Shown piece by piece: positions 1 to 22,636 of a DNA stretch of 64,000 bases. A program made the translations under genes and the position numbers. The notes below the pieces were generated by a model. It did no database searches and was not told where the DNA came from. It saw only the letters and a program-made list of their open reading frames with translations. Origin of the DNA: Parvularia atlantis (lineage: Eukaryota; Opisthokonta; Rotosphaerida); assembly GCA_943704415.1 (NCBI GenBank), contig CALSCO010000090.1, forward strand, positions 19,641 to 83,640, read 5' to 3'. Numbering within the stretch: the stretch's first letter is position 1; each line of letters begins with the position of its first letter.

Positions 1-7505
<7,505 letters not shown>

Positions 7506-7563
7506 GTTGGCTTCCGCTCCTATCGCTTTACCTATCTCCCGCTGCACATCGACGCACAGCGGG

Positions 7564-9671
7564 ATGGACGCCCTGCCAGAGGAGGTGCTCGCGCTCATCC
7601 TGCGCTGGCTCGACGCGCGCGCCCTCGGCCGCGTCGCGTGCGTCTCGCGGCGCCTGCGCGCGGCCGCCGACCAGAGCGATGCGTGGTGCGTGTGGCGCGG
7701 GATGCGTGCGCTGCGCCACCCGCCACAGACTCACGACCGACCGATGGGCACCACAAAAAAACAGGCGCGAGATGTGGATGCGCCAGCCCGTCGTCCGCAT
7801 CCGCCCCGCCGACGAGCCCGACGGCTGGCGCGGCGCGTGCCGACGGTGCGGCGGCCGCGGCGATCGGCCGGGATGCTGACGGGGCCGCCGTCGCCGCGAG
7901 CAGCCGTGCCGCCCTCGTGCGCACGAGCCGCGGCGCCATCGCGTTCGTCAGCGACACGCCCACGAGCGGCCAGCACGGACGCGAGCAGCAGGTCGTCGTG
8001 CTCAACACGGCCACGCGCGCGCGCCACGTCCTGTCCGAGCCGAGCCCGCTCGACGAGTTCCTGCTGCAGGAAGTCTCGTTCAGCAGCTGCGGTGGGCGTG
8101 CCGCCGCCGGCAATCGCTCAACGTGCGCTCACGACGCGGGCCCGCAGGCCTGCGCGTCGCCTACAGCATGAGCAAGCGCCTGGGCACCTACGTGCGTGCG
8201 CGTGCGCGTTCGCGGCTGTGGCGGGACGGTCGCTGACGGCGCGCGGGCAGATCATGACGCACTTTGTCGACGGCAGCGACGCGATCCAGGTCCGCGTGCC
8301 GCGCATGCCGTTCTACTACTCGTGGTCACCCGACTCGCGCTTCCTCACGTGGCTGTCGAGCAGCGCCGTGGGGCCGATGACGTTTCGGGTGAGCGCACGA
8401 GTGTGCACGACTGTGCGCTCGGCCTCGTGTCTCATGTGCGCCTGCCGCCAGTTCATCGACCTGCTCGACGGGGAGACGTGGGAGTGCGGCGGCATTGAGA
8501 TCCACAGCGAGCACCCGTGTTTCTACGCGTGGCTGCAGGACTCGCGCCGCATGGTCGTGCACTCGCAGAGCAGCTACCTCAGCATCGTCACGCTCACGCC
8601 CGACCCGGACGCCACCGCCGCGCGCCCGAGAGCGCTCACGCCTGAGCAGCTCCAGCACAAGACCCAGGCGCGCTGCGCACGCACGCCGTTGCAGGGGAGA
8701 AGGAGGGCCTGACGACGCGCGTGCGGCACAGGTCATGGTGCACCGGCAGCGCGTGCCGCTGACGATGGGCTTCTTCAGCACGCCGATCGTCGTGCGCGAC
8801 ACGGCACAAGGTGCGCCTAAGGTTGCTGCGCCACTTGGCCGACAGCGCGCGTGCCGGCAGACACGGTTGTCGTCCTGCCGATCATGGACGGCAACACGCA
8901 CGACCAGACCGTGGTGCTGCTGTCGCTGCAGCGCATGGCCGTCCTGCACCGCATCATCCGCATGCCCGGCGGCGTCTTTGTGCGCATGACGTTCAGCCCT
9001 GACGCGACCAAGCTGTGCATGGTCACGGACCTCGGTAGCGTGCACGTCATGCACCTGTACGACGCCGAGGGCCGACTCAAGGTGCGCCGTTCGGCCGCGT
9101 GCCGTGCGAGCACTGATGAGCCTTCCAGCCCGAGATCTCGATCGCCGCGCTACCCGCACTGGGCGAGTTCAACTCGGTTCAGGCCGTCTTTTGGAGCCCA
9201 GACTCGTCCATGCTGGGTGCGCGTGAGGGTCGCGCGGCTGCCCTGCGACGCGCCTGACGCCTGTGTGCGCGTCGCCAGTCATGGCCGGGACCGGACTGTC
9301 GGTCTGGAACGTCGGTGCGTGCGTGTGTGTGTTCGGGCAGCGTGTGCGATGCTGAGCGCGCGTGCGCCCGGACAGACACGCGCGAGCGCATCATGAGCGT
9401 CGAATGGAGCTCGAGTGGGCGCTCGTTCCACCAGTACCTGAACTTTTACGAGCAGTACCAGGCCTGTGCGTGCCGCAGCGCACTAAGCGGCTGGTTTGAT
9501 CACTCACTCACGCGCATGACAGCGAGCACACTCTGGTCGCCCGACTCGCGGCACTTTGTCTTCTGCAGCAAGCGGCAGGTGTGCCTCTTTACGCCCGCGA
9601 CGGGCGAGTCCGAGGTGCTCAGCACGGGCGACGGCGCGACCTACTCGCCAAACGCGGGGCTGAGGGTGTGA
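7564..9671 (+). CDS. F-box protein with C-terminal beta-propeller-like region
   Basis: The start at 7564 opens an F-box (MDALPEEVLALILRWLDARA...RVACVSRRLR), which in known proteins binds Skp1 in SCF ubiquitin ligases. Downstream exons, in changing frames across short introns, carry repeated blade-like segments: FYYSWSPDSRFLTWLSS (8313), FVRMTFSPDATKLCMVTD (8980), VFWSPDSSMLG (9187), ERIMSVEWSSSGRSF (9386), LWSPDSRHFVFCSKRQVCLF (9530). The recurring W/FSPDS pattern is what WD40 or TolB-like propellers show. A protein of roughly 550-600 residues is expected. It ends SPNAGLRV and a TGA at 9669-9671. I do not recognise a named orthologue; substrate-receptor function is inference. Exon boundaries between 7680 and 8250 are uncertain. 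Confidence 0.75.
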
Positions 9672-9703
9672 GGCGGCGGCGGCGTGTCGTTTGTCGATAT
9701 ACA

Positions 9704-10667
9704 TCATGTCCACAGGAACGAGTGCACGCGCGCCGGGTCTGCGCCGAGCTGCGCGAGGAGCTGTTGCGTGCGGGCCATGAACGCGGGCGAGCCGCAGACG
9801 AGGATGCTGAGCTGCCCCGCCGGTGCGTCGTTATAGGACGCAGGTGCAACCAGCGCCAGCAGCTCTGCGTTGAGATGGCGCCCGGTGCTGAACGGGTGCC
9901 GCACGGAGCAGCAGCCGGGCGGGGCGTCGTCGAACGGCGCGGCGCTCGAGAAGACCCAGCGTACGCCGACGTTCCAGAAGTCGCTCAGGTCGTCCAGCAG
10001 CGGCTTGATCAGCACGCCGACGCCGAGCGCGAGCGTGCGCACGGCAACGACGAGCTGCACGCGCGTCTCGTCGCGCTCGTCGGCCGTGATCGCGCGCAGC
10101 AGCGCCAGCATCGGCGCCACGCCCGTGCCCGACGCGATCAGCAGCAGCCGCGGCACCTGCGGCGCGTTACTGCGGCCCGCCGCAACACGCCTGCGCCTCA
10201 CCATGTTGCGACGGTACACGAACGGGTTCTGCGGCCCGCGCAGGGCCACCTCGTCGCCGGGCGCGACGTTCGCGAAGAAGCGGTCGGCTGCACTGCCCTC
10301 GACGGTCTGTGTCGGCCGCGGGTCAGGCGCGGCGCCGGGCCGGTGACGCAGCGCGGCCTTGATGAGGAACTCGACCGCGGGCGCGCCGGGCAGGGAGATG
10401 GGCGTGAAGGCGCGCGTCAGATACACGCCCGGTGCGACCTCGAAACTGCGCCGTCGCCCGGATCAGCGCGCGTCCGCACCGGGGCGATGCCGCGCTCGCA
10501 CCGCACGAGAAAGTGCTGCCCGGGCCGCCAGCCGTTGAGCCGCGGCGCGATGCCGTGCGCGTCGTCACTCAGCGGCGCGACGATCATGCGCAGCGCGTGG
10601 CCCGAGTGCTGCGCCTCGCGCACGCGGCAGCGCGTCCCGACGTCCATGCGCACGGGCACCTCGGCCG

Positions 10668-10708
<41 letters not shown>

Positions 10709-10821
10709 GCATCCAGCCGCCCGGCCTGGCGCGCCGCGTGCAGCTCGAGCACGCAGGGGGTGCAGCCGCTGTGGCAGCACGGCCAGTCGTCGTCGCTGTC
10801 CTCTTCGCTGTGGGCGTGCAT
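9704..10821 (-). CDS. Cytochrome-b5-reductase-like protein with N-terminal oxidoreductase-like Cys motif
   Basis: The likely start is ATG 10821 (MHAHSEEDSDDDW). A short Cys-rich motif follows (CCHSGCTPCVLELHAARQAG), the oxidoreductase-like module also present in OXLD1 and animal CYB5RL. Then comes a 13-residue glutamine run, an FAD-binding barrel region (LNGWRPGQHFLVRCERGIAP; ...YEVAPGVYLTRAFTPISLP; FFANVAPGDEVALRGP), and an NAD-binding half (RLLLIASGTGVAPMLALLRA; QLSILVCGSPAFMARTQQLL). The GTGVAP and CGxP motifs are those of ferredoxin-reductase-type flavoenzymes. One short intron sits near 10430-10490. The protein probably transfers electrons from NAD(P)H through FAD to a haem or quinone acceptor; the acceptor cannot be told. 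The stop is 32 bp from the convergent F-box gene. Confidence 0.85.
10669..10707 (-). repeat. (CAG)13 coding repeat, polyglutamine
   Basis: Thirteen CTG units on the plus strand read as CAG on the coding strand and encode the glutamine run between the Cys motif and the FAD domain of the CYB5R-like protein. Confidence 0.9.
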
Positions 10822-11178
10822 AGAGCACGCGTCCCGTCTCTCTCGCAGCTGGGCAAGGAAGAACTCGATGCAGGATGTTGCCCGCTGACGACACGCCATG
10901 TGACCCTCGTGACCCTCGCCCCGCTGGCCGACCCGCGACGAGCTACAGAAGAAGGCGGACGACGAGGAGGAGGAGGAGGAGGAGGAGGAGGGGGAGAGCG
11001 GCGCCGCCGCAACCCTCACGTCGGGTCGTCAATCTCGGACGAGTGCCACGCCAGACCGTCTCGGCATGTCCTACTCGCCCGCTGCCGATCGCGGCCGCCG
11101 CACACAGAAGAGAAGCGGCCGTCGGGCAACACTGTGCCGGTCGAATGGAAGCGCAGCTTCATCACCAGTCGAACTGTG
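10822..11178. other. Divergent intergenic region, CYB5R-like / MscS
   Basis: This 357-bp stretch separates the two start codons. It holds a GAG/GGA trinucleotide run at about 10963-10992 and otherwise GC-rich sequence. I see no convincing gene, though short 5' exons of either neighbour cannot be excluded. Confidence 0.5.
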
Positions 11179-11261
11179 ATGCTGCGGGTTTGCCTCGCGC
11201 GCGTCGTGCGCGTCGCGTCTCTGCGCCCCGTGCAGCCCTGGCGCGGCCTGGCCACCGACGC

Positions 11262-11309
<48 letters not shown>

Positions 11310-11974
11310 CAGCGAGCCGCACGAGCGCAAGCGCTCGATGGCCGCGCGGCTGTGGCGCACCGTGCTGCTCAAGGCGCCGCTCGAGAGCCTGTTTGTGCGC
11401 CTGGGCGTGCTGGTGCGTGCTTTGGCGCGGCGGCGGCGGCTGCTGCCGCGATGCGCATCTGACGCGCGGACGGGCGTGACAGGACCAGGACCTCGCGTCG
11501 TTCCTCGCGTCGACCGCGGCCGTCACGGCCTACACCCTCGCTGGCCTCACCGCCGCCGGCACCTTCGGCATCGACACGAGCCCGCTTCTGGCCGGCGTCG
11601 GCGTGACGGGCCTGACGGTCGGCTTCGCGCTGCGCGACATCGCCTCCAACTACCTCTCGGGCGTGATCCTGCTGCTGACGCGCCCGTTCCGGCCCGGGCA
11701 GATCGTGACCGTGGGCGACCCCGGCAAGAAGATGCGCGGCGTGTACCAGCGCATGGACCTGCGCTACACGTACCTCAAGTCGGACCGCGACGGCGACGAC
11801 TTTGTCACGACGATCATGGTGCCCAACTCGATCGTCTTCTCGAGCGACATGTGCGTGTGCCTCGCGCGTGTCGCCCGTGCGTGTGCGCTGAGCGCTAGCC
11901 CGCGCCTGCGCAGCACCGTCTCCATGCCAAAGAGCGCGGCCGGGGCGCTGCCGCCACCCACCGGCTTGCGGTGA
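11179..11974 (+). CDS. MscS-family mechanosensitive channel, probably organellar
   Basis: The N terminus (MLRVCLARVVRVASLRP...WRGLAT) is arginine-rich and lacks acidic residues, like a mitochondrial presequence, and is followed by a 14-residue glutamine run encoded at 11266-11307. After an intron ending near 11485 comes the conserved MscS core: TLAGLTAAGTFGIDTSPLLA, then GVTGLTVGFALRDIASNYLS (TM3-like pore segment) and the beta domain RPFRPGQIVTVGD...MRGVYQRMDLRYTYL...MVPNSIVFSSD. A last intron (GTGCGTG at 11854; acceptor near 11917) joins SSD to ITVSMPKSAAG and a TGA at 11974. The protein is short, with few membrane segments and no clear C-terminal MscS domain. Location is inferred from the presequence only. 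Confidence 0.8.
11266..11307 (+). repeat. (CAG)14 coding repeat, polyglutamine
   Basis: Fourteen perfect CAG codons encode the glutamine run just after the presequence-like N terminus of the MscS-family protein. Confidence 0.95.
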
Positions 11975-12023
11975 TGAGCTGAAATGACGGAGGGTTCTGC
12001 GTGCTGCCACAGTGCGGTCTGCA

Positions 12024-14905
12024 TCACTGCTCGCTGCACGCCGCGGGCAGCGCAAAGCTCTCGCGCACGCCATTGGGCGATGAGACGGCGTCGATGCCCA
12101 TGCCGCGCTTGGCAAACGCGCGCCACCTGCGCGAGGGCGTGTGAGGCGGCAACGTTCGCGCGCGCGCGGCCGCCACACCAGTCGCAGACGTGCGCGCCGT
12201 CGTAGTTGATCTCGTCGGCGAGCAGGATCGCGTCGCGCGCGTCGAGGAAGGTCGGGCGGCACGGCTGCAGCTTCATGCCGTCGACCACGTCCTAGACCGC
12301 GCGAAGCGCATCAACGCCTCGCACACTCGAGCACGCGTCCACGCATGCACCTGCAGCACCATGCCATTGCCGCCGCGGCGGCTGTACAGGTCCGGCTCGA
12401 AGCCCTCCTTATCGACGATGTTCCAGTAGCCGTCTGCCGTTCCGTGCTCAGCCTGCGTCATCGCGCGCCGTCGAGCGACCGGCGCACCGTAGAGCGCCGT
12501 GGCCCAGACGCAGCCCTTGGCGTGCACGCCGTCGTAGTCGGCGCCGTTGATGAAGCCGTACGTGGTCGGGTTGATCTACTTGCGCTGCGTCAGCCGTGCA
12601 GACTCCCGCAAGCAAGCCGCACCGTCATGTCGGTCGCGTAGTTGTACGGGCGGATCGAGTCCTGCGCCGCGTGTCATGGCACGGCCGGGCAGGCGGGCGT
12701 GCGCACCGTGAGGTTGCGCTGCCAGTTGCCGAACGCAAAGACGCTGTCGCGCGTGTACTCGGGCCGCTGGCGGAAGAGGACCGCATGGAAGTCGCCCCAG
12801 CCTGCGATCGCGGGCGTGAGTGCGCGCACGGCACTCGGCGGTGGTCATGTGGCCGCGCACCCTCGCCCATGCCGCCGGCTGCGAGCGTAAGACGCGGGTC
12901 AGCAGCGCCGTGAGCCGCAACGCGACGCACCCTCGCCGCTGCCGAGGCAGTTGACGTTCGACGGGCCGCCCGTGAGCCTGCACGTGCGCGTCGATGTTAG
13001 GCGCGAGCGAGGACGAGCGTCACGCGGCGGCACCGGTTCGAAATGCCGTGGGAGATCTCGTGGATGATTGTGCTGCGGGCGCAGGCGTCATGCGCCGCCG
13101 CTTGCGTGCGCCGCGGCGGCGCACCCGATCGCCAGGCAGCCGTCGCGGTTGGGCACGGTGTTGGTGTACAGGTACATGCGCATGCGCGGGCGCTCGCCGT
13201 CCGGCGGCGTGGCAAAGTTGGCTGCAGCACACACACGAGGTCAGTTGCAGCGCTGAACTGTGGCACCCGTCCACGCGCCGTTGTTGGTGCCGGCACCTGC
13301 AAGCGGACGTCGCAGGCTCAGCAACGCGAGCAGGGGTACCACCTGTGCCCGCGCACCGTCCTGCCCGTTGGCCTGCACGGCGTCGTCGCCGAGGCCGCCG
13401 CGGCCAAAGTTGTTCTCCTGCTCGACGCCGCGCCGTGAGCGTCCCCGGTCTGCCACGCGACGGCCCGCCGCGCGCACCTGGAAGTTGCCGCTGACCTCGT
13501 CAAAGCCGTACTGGTAGAACACGTCGTGCACGAGGTTCGTCGCGAAAAACAGGCTCGTGATCGACGCGTTGAGGTACTCCTGCCGCCGCATGCAGCCGTG
13601 AGCGGCCGCGAGCGCGTGCACGCATGTGCCGGGCGCGCACCACCGGCTCCTGCGTCTCGTCTGCGCGCGGTCATGTAAGCAAGGCGTGCGTGCAGGACGC
13701 ACTGGAAGCGCGCACCAATCGGGAAGACATAGGCGTTCGTGTCGCCGCCGCTCGGGCGGAAATTCTCGATCCAGTCGTCACGCGTCGAGCCGTCGATGTT
13801 CTCTTGCGCGTACACGTTGTTGCCGATCGTAGTCGTGGACGGGCCGCTGCCCTGGTCGTGCCAGCCGAGTGGCGAGGCGACGGGCTCGGCCGGGTCGGTC
13901 ATGAGCTTGCGCTCGCCGTCGCTCGGGTTGTCCACGGCGAGCGGGTACGCCTGGGGCGCGCGTGCCTCAGTGCACGCAGCTCCAGGTCGCGCACGCACGA
14001 GGTACAACTCGTCCGCGACCCAGTCGTAGATCGCCATCACCGCGCCGTCCTGGTCGACGTACGCGTCGAACCAGTGCTCGGTCTGGCGCACGACCATCTT
14101 CCAGACGAGCTTGAGGCTCGCGCCGCCCGCGGTCTGCATGCTGTCCCGGGCGTGAGTGCGTGCGTGAGGCGCGCGCGGTGCTTGATCGACAAGCGCACGC
14201 ACAGCATGAGCCTGGTCGGGATCGGGTCGAGGCTGATCGCGGGGGCGGTGAGCGTGGGCGCGTCTCTGTCGTGGGCAGCCGCGACGTGCTCGATCCGCTC
14301 CACGGGCAGGTCGATGAGCAGGTGGCGCGCGAGGGCCGCAAGGGCCTGAGCGGCCGAGATTGCGGGGCGAGCCGCGGGCGCGGGCGCCTGGCCCGTGTAG
14401 AAGCGCGTGTTGGCACTGAGCACGACGCCCGCGCGCACGTTGATGTTGGTCTCGCTGTTGGCGACCTCGAGCGCGCCGATGCGCTGGCGCAGGTGCACGT
14501 GCGCGACGCCGTTGTGGCGCGTCGTGTACGCGTCGGTCACGACAAAGTCGCGGCGGCCGGCGGGCACGTGCGCGTCGACAAAGGCGCGCGCGACGGCGAT
14601 CGGGTCGTCCGGGTGCGCGACGGCGCCGGACGCGGGCGTCCAGGCAGGCGCGGGCACGCCTGCAGATCGCGGTCTCAGCGAGACCACCCGCGTGACCCGC
14701 GACGCGTGACCACCGCCCGCACCATCGATCTGCCGCACGAAGCGGCGCAGCGGCACGTCCGGCGTGGCGTCGGCGCGATCGGCGTGGCGGTGCGCCGTCG
14801 CCACCGCGGCGGCCGTCGCGAGCAGCAGCAGTACGAGCAGCGCGGCGCCTGCACGCGGCGCGCCTCTCAGCGAACGGCGCGCAACTCGACCAGCAACGCA
14901 CGCAT
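12024..14905 (-). CDS. Fungalysin, M36 extracellular metallopeptidase
   Basis: This is a secreted zinc endopeptidase made as a prepropeptide. The preferred start is ATG 14905: its second codon is split by an intron (GTGCGTTG...GCAG), after which the frame reads a signal peptide [18 protein letters not shown]. The propeptide has an FTP domain ([10 protein letters not shown]...[20 protein letters not shown]...[14 protein letters not shown], about 14650-14400). The catalytic part includes [20 protein letters not shown] (13800), [20 protein letters not shown] (13560-13500), the zinc site [10 protein letters not shown] (13070-13030) and the third-ligand segment [10 protein letters not shown] (12800). 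The C terminus matches the family: [20 protein letters not shown], then [20 protein letters not shown] and LPAACSEQ. Fungalysins are typical of chytrids and dermatophytes. Many introns are present. Confidence 0.92.
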
Positions 14906-15148
14906 TGCCGTTCAGAAGCCTCTCGAATCCTGACACGCCTGTTTGACTCAGCGTCAGCACGTGCAAGCGCGTCTTGTGCGCGTCCTCTGCGCGTCCTCTG
15001 TTGCGGGCGCCTGCCCGCGCCGCTGCCTCGCGCGCGCCTCCCACGTACGCCTCCGCTCGGCAGCACGGCGCTGACGCGGCGCGCGGGCCGCGGCGCAGGC
15101 AGCGAGCCGCGCAGATCACCCCGCGGGAAACCTCCGACGACGACGACG

Positions 15149-17425
<2,277 letters not shown>

Positions 17426-17600
17426 CGCGGGCTGGACGAGGGGCGTCGACCGCTCATTGTTTCTTTGTCCGGTTTCTTTCTGTCTCCCGGCTTTTGCAGT
17501 TGTTTGTGCGTCTGTCTCTGTGTGGGACGTGAGAAAGACAAAGGTTGCCCACTTGCACACCCGTGCAACTTCGGCGCCGCACAACAAGGATCGTTACTGC

Positions 17601-20241
<2,641 letters not shown>

Positions 20242-20534
20242 GGTGTGCGACGGCGGAGGGCTGCGAGGGCTGTGAGGGCTGCGCGCTGTCAGCGTGATGA
20301 CGCGTGTGAGCGAAGGAAGGTGATGCCGCCCTCGGCGCGACCACGGCAGCACGAGTGCACCGCCCAGCGGCGCAGGAGACGACGGCGAGCGCGGCGAGTG
20401 CGGCGAAGGACAGAGCGAGCGCGGCGGAAGGACGGCGGCGGGCAGAGGCAGGCCACGCGGCACGACACCAGCCGTGAGAAAGACGGCTGGCAGCGCTGAC
20501 ATCCGCGCGCTGCACCGCACAGCGCACACCGCAC

Positions 20535-20535
<1 letters not shown>

Positions 20536-20568
<33 letters not shown>
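20536..20568 (+). repeat. (CAG)11 repeat in GAPDH/RGP1 intergenic region
   Basis: Eleven perfect CAG units lie between the divergent starts, outside any supported coding region. Similar CAG tracts in this window encode glutamine. Confidence 0.9.
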
Positions 20569-20569
<1 letters not shown>

Positions 20570-20671
20570 GTGCACGTGAGAAGCAAGAGGCAAGAGCCGC
20601 GGCGGCGGAGCAGAAGTGAGTAAGAAGAGCGCCGAGGGAAAGTGATCCCGGTCCGACCCGGTCCGACCCGA

Positions 20672-20705
20672 CCCACGTGGCCCCGCTGTCCATCGTCCAC
20701 GTGGG
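20672..20705. promoter_or_regulatory. Inverted pair of E-boxes (CACGTG)
   Basis: CCCACGTGG at 20672-20680 and CCACGTGGG at 20697-20705 form an inverted pair 16 bp apart, just upstream of the RGP1 start. CACGTG is the core bound by bHLH factors (Cbf1, Pho4, and Tye7 at yeast glycolytic genes). The sites are seen directly; use by GAPDH or RGP1 is inference. Confidence 0.55.
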
Positions 20706-20708
20706 CAG

Positions 20709-22605
20709 ATGGTAACCACAACCATGGTGCGCGGCGTAGTGGCCGCGACGCTCGAGCTGGCGCAGCACGGCGTCGTCTTCGCCGGCGACAAGTTCGCGTG
20801 CCGCGTCGTGCTCGAGGCCGCGCCCGCGCCGCACCTCCAGCAACCGCAGCAGCAGCAGCAGCAGCAGCAGCACGCTGTCCGCGTCGCCTTCGTCGCCGTG
20901 CAGCTCCACGGCTACGCGCAACTCGACCGCGCCGTGCGTCGTCATTGGCGCCACCCGCCGCGCCACGCACTCAGCCGACGCGCGCGCAGCTCGTCAAGGA
21001 CGGCGCCGCCGTCGCGCTGCAGCCCGTGCCGCCGCGTGACGAGCCTGCAAAGCGCCTCGCGGCCGCGTTCAGCAGCCAGAACCCGCGCGGTGCGGGCGCA
21101 CGCCTCTCGGTCGCCGATGCTGAGACCTGCGTCGGCCCGCAGGCGACCGCACGAGCCTCTTCTTCGCCACACCCGTCATCGTCGTGCTGCGCGACCTCGT
21201 GCTCGAGCCGGGCGCGAGCCGCTCGTGTGCGCGCGCCGCGACGGCCTTCAGCAAGCGCCGCGCTCAAAGTGCCACGCGCGCGCGCAGACATCGTCGAGAC
21301 CGTGCTCCCGCCATCCCTGCCCGCCAGCCACCGCGGCAAGGCCAGCCGCTTCGGGTATCGCGTCGTAGCCGTCGTCGGCCCGTGCACGAGCGTCGGTGGC
21401 GACGCGCCCGCGCCCGCACCCGCGCCCTCGGAGCCGCTGCCGACCGAGCCGCTCGAGGTGCTGCGGCTCGCGTTCCGCGTTTTCCCGGCCATCGACGGTG
21501 CACAGCCCGCGCGGTTATCGCTGTCGCTGTCGCTGAGCGTGCGTGTGTGTGCAGAGAGCGGCGCCACGCACCCGTTCGACCTGCGTCGGCCCGTCTGCAG
21601 CCACCCGTCCAACCATGTCGTTAGCTGCGTCGAGGAGCGCCTGCAGCTGCTGCGCCTGCGTGAGCTGCAGATGTCGGGCTCGTCGCTGCTCTTCCCGGCC
21701 ATGGCGCCCGGGAGCACGTGCGTGTGTCTGTCGCGCGACGCTCGCGGCCTGCTCACGCGACACGTTGGACAGCGACCACGCCGATGTCGCGCTCGACACG
21801 CCCGACCTCGACGGCTTCCTGCCCATGTACACGCCCTTCGCGACGCTCACCAACGTCGCCGCGCTGCTGCAGTCGCCCAGGAGTGCGGCCAAGAGTGCGA
21901 ACGACGAGCGCTGTGGCGGCGACGGGCGCTGACTCGGCGCGCGCGCAGGTGTGCTCAAGATCAGCACGGCGCAGGGCCTCGTGGCGCACCTGGTGCTGCC
22001 GCGGACGTGCGTACGCCTGGGTGACGTGTTCCAGGCCGTCGTGGACTTCTCGGGCGCGACGCGGACGTGCCTCATGTTCAGCCTGTCGCTCGCGACGTTT
22101 GAGGAGGTGCACGAGAGCGTGCTCGTGCGCTCGGCCGAGGCTACGCAGCGCAGCACGCTCGCCGTCGTCGCCGAGCACGTCGAGCACAGCCTGCACCTGC
22201 AGCAGACCGCCGTCAGTCTGGGCGTGCCGGTCGAGCTCAGCCCGTCTTTCTTGACGTCGGCCGGTGCATGTGCGGGTTGACAGCGCGGTCACGAGGCTCA
22301 CGCGCGGTCGCAGTGCACGTGCGCTGGCACTTGCTGTGCGAGTTTGTCGTCGCACTGGCTGCGAGCGACGAGCACCCGTGGGTCGTCAAGGAGGCGCATC
22401 CAGAGTACATTCTGCCCGCTCGCGCTCGCGCTGCGCGACGTTGCTGACGTGCGGCCGGCCGCCCAGCCACTTCCTGGTCACGCTCCCAGCCGAGCTCCGG
22501 AGCGAAAAGTTCGTCATGGCCGTGCCGCTGACCGTCCTGCCGACACTGCCGGAGACCGCGTGCCCGCCCACGCTCGCGCGCACCACGCAAGTACCTGTAC
22601 AATAA
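20709..22605 (+). CDS. RGP1: Rgp1-like subunit of Rab6/Ypt6 guanine-nucleotide exchange factor
   Basis: With Ric1, Rgp1 activates Ypt6/Rab6 at the Golgi. The start at 20709 (MVTTTMVRGVVAATLELAQH) could also be ATG 20724. An arrestin-like first segment (GVVFAGDKFACRVVLEA) is followed by a short glutamine run at about 20847-20871. Later exons match the Rgp1 family in order: SHRGKASRFGYRVVAVVG (21330), EVLRLAFRVFP (21455), DLDGFLPMYTPFATLTNVAA (21808), VLKISTAQGLVAHLVLPRTC (21952), FSLSLATFEEVHESVLV (22078), the LHFEF-like block WHLLCEFVVALAASDEHPWV (about 22325-22385) and PLTVLPTLPE (about 22525-22555). Introns cause several frame changes. The family call rests on block order and the C-terminal blocks; the start is the least certain part. 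Confidence 0.82.
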
Positions 22606-22636
22606 TAGATCGACACGTGAGGGCATGCGCATAGCG

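Larger units (their letters stand above)
20242..20708. other. Divergent promoter region, GAPDH / RGP1
   Basis: This 467-bp gap is the longest in the window. It contains an 11-unit CAG tract, a GC-rich direct repeat of GGTCCGACCC at about 20650-20670, and a pair of CACGTG E-boxes next to the RGP1 start. No gene is visible in it. Confidence 0.7.

Noticed and set aside
12300-12600. Possible frameshift or pseudogene in fungalysin
   Set aside because: Frame changes coincide with short introns of the local consensus, and both the zinc site and C-terminal blocks are intact.
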